Assembly: GCA_900553965.1 (NCBI GenBank)
Contig: USFX01000137.1
Span: 1 to 7,418 of the forward strand
DNA: 7,418 nucleotides
DNA from: an uncultured Prevotella sp.
GTDB lineage: Bacteria; Bacteroidota; Bacteroidia; Bacteroidales; Bacteroidaceae
Direction: 5' to 3'
Of the stretch, positions 6,781 to 7,418 are shown piece after piece. How positions within the stretch are numbered: position 1 is the first letter of the stretch; each line of letters starts with the position of its first letter. The notes under the pieces were generated by a model, which was given only the letters and a program-made list of their open reading frames with translations, was not told where the DNA came from and did not search any database. The position numbers and the translations under genes were made by a program.

Positions 6781-7299
6781 CTATTTTGTTTCCTCCGCTA
6801 CGGCCTCTTCGGTCTCGTCTTTCAGGAAATCGAGAAACATCTGCATAGCCTTATTGGTGGCTATCGAAAGATTGATGTCGCGGCCGTGGTCCTCCTCGAC
6901 TTTCTGTGTCACGACGCGGTCAGCCGAGCCGCACGCAATCCAGATTGTGCCGACCGGAATATCCTTCGTGCCGCCACCGGGACCGGCGATACCCGTCGCC
7001 GAGATGGCGTAATCGGTCGAAAGAACCTTACAGGCCCCTTTCACCATCGCCACGGCAACCTCTTCACATACCGCCGTCTTCTCCTCGAGCAGTCCGCGGT
7101 CGACACCGAGCACGCTCTCCTTGACGTCATCCGTATAGGAAATGACGCCTCCCTTGAAATATTTTGATGCTCCGGGCACGGCGATTATAGCCTCTGCTAC
7201 GCGGCCTCCGGTACAGCTCTCCGCCGTTCCCAATGTCTTTTCCTGTTCCCAAAGCAGGAGATTGATTTCCCTGCTTATTATCTTACTTTCGAAATCCAT
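6781..7299 (-). CDS. pncC: Stand-alone CinA C-terminal domain, NMN amidohydrolase (PncC family)
   Basis: A 172-residue cytoplasmic protein that consists of the CinA C-terminal (PncC) domain alone; the N-terminal MoaB-like domain of full-length CinA is missing, as is common in this phylum. Diagnostic motifs are TAESCTGGRVAE at 25-36 with the probable catalytic S28, GGVISY at 50-55 and SATGIAGPGGGTKDIPVGT at 100-118. The family deamidates nicotinamide mononucleotide to nicotinate mononucleotide in pyridine-nucleotide recycling. The last 15 residues or so are acidic and low in complexity. The gene begins 12 bases after the tsaD stop, so both are likely cotranscribed. The competence-damage name is historical and gives no evidence for a competence role here. 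Activity in this organism is inferred from the motifs. Confidence 0.93.
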   Translation of the reverse strand: MDFESKIISREINLLLWEQEKTLGTAESCTGGRVAEAIIAVPGASKYFKGGVISYTDDVKESVLGVDRGLLEEKTAVCEEVAVAMVKGACKVLSTDYAISATGIAGPGGGTKDIPVGTIWIACGSADRVVTQKVEEDHGRDINLSIATNKAMQMFLDFLKDETEEAVAEETK

Positions 7300-7311
7300 A
7301 TCGCTTTTTTG

Positions 7312-7418
7312 TTATTTAAATGTTACTTTAGAGAATGCCGGCTTGTCTATCGTACAGAAATCGCCGTCAAGATACTTATAATAACCGGTGATGCCAATCA
7401 TCGCCGCATTGTCCGTCG
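7312..7418 (-). CDS. tsaD: TsaD, tRNA t6A threonylcarbamoyltransferase (C-terminal end only)
   Basis: Only the last 34 codons plus two bases are inside the window; the gene continues past the right edge. The visible part opens TDNAAMIGITGYYKYL, the conserved TsaD (Gcp/Kae1) block in which the Asp of TDN is a ligand of the active-site metal, and ends with a short tail ..AFSKVTFK. TsaD, with TsaB and TsaE, transfers the threonylcarbamoyl group to A37 of tRNAs reading ANN codons and is essential in most bacteria. Its close spacing to the CinA-type gene matches the Bacteroidales arrangement I recall. Confidence 0.9.
   Translation of the reverse strand, partial: TDNAAMIGITGYYKYLDGDFCTIDKPAFSKVTFK

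Overview
The window looks like a chromosomal segment of a Bacteroidales bacterium, most likely Prevotellaceae (Prevotella in the broad sense). The support is (i) the Bacteroidota-type cluster rpmB-rpmG-DUF4295, (ii) promoters of the Bacteroidota primary sigma-factor type (TTTG-N19-TAnnTTTG) with no Shine-Dalgarno sites, (iii) a secreted DPP-IV-type peptidase and a GH105-DUF4861 fusion, and (iv) a remnant of a Prevotella-style surface-protein C-terminus. All genes recognised are on the minus strand, so they read from right to left.

Right part (about 5938-7418), housekeeping: the 3' end of tsaD (tRNA t6A synthesis), then 12 bases later a stand-alone CinA C-terminal domain (PncC-type NMN amidase), then a promoter with a textbook match driving rpmB (bL28), rpmG (bL33) and a 52-residue DUF4295 protein (probably ribosomal protein bL38). 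The operon ends at a strong intrinsic terminator at 5938-5969.

Middle (about 5083-5951): a reading frame with only the C-terminal part of a surface or secreted protein. It opens inside the ribosomal operon's terminator, has no signal peptide and no promoter, and has its own downstream terminator. I read it as a 5'-truncated pseudogene. In other Bacteroidales I recall ftsY following DUF4295, so this point looks like a rearrangement junction.

Left part (about 322-5003), extracellular nutrient processing: a two-gene operon of a secreted S9B dipeptidyl peptidase IV and, 24 bases later, an exported GH105-DUF4861 enzyme expected to act on unsaturated uronyl oligosaccharides from pectin or related glycans. 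It starts at a plausible promoter at about 5000 and ends at a clean terminator at 322-360.

Far left (1-321): no recognisable gene. It holds a pair of inverted REP-like hairpins with G(T/C)AG heads (200-290), resembling the REP/BIME elements mobilised by RAYT transposases. I see no phage, CRISPR, toxin-antitoxin or defence system, and nothing supports an entirely new system. The most informative oddities are the REP-like pair and the truncated gene at the synteny break.
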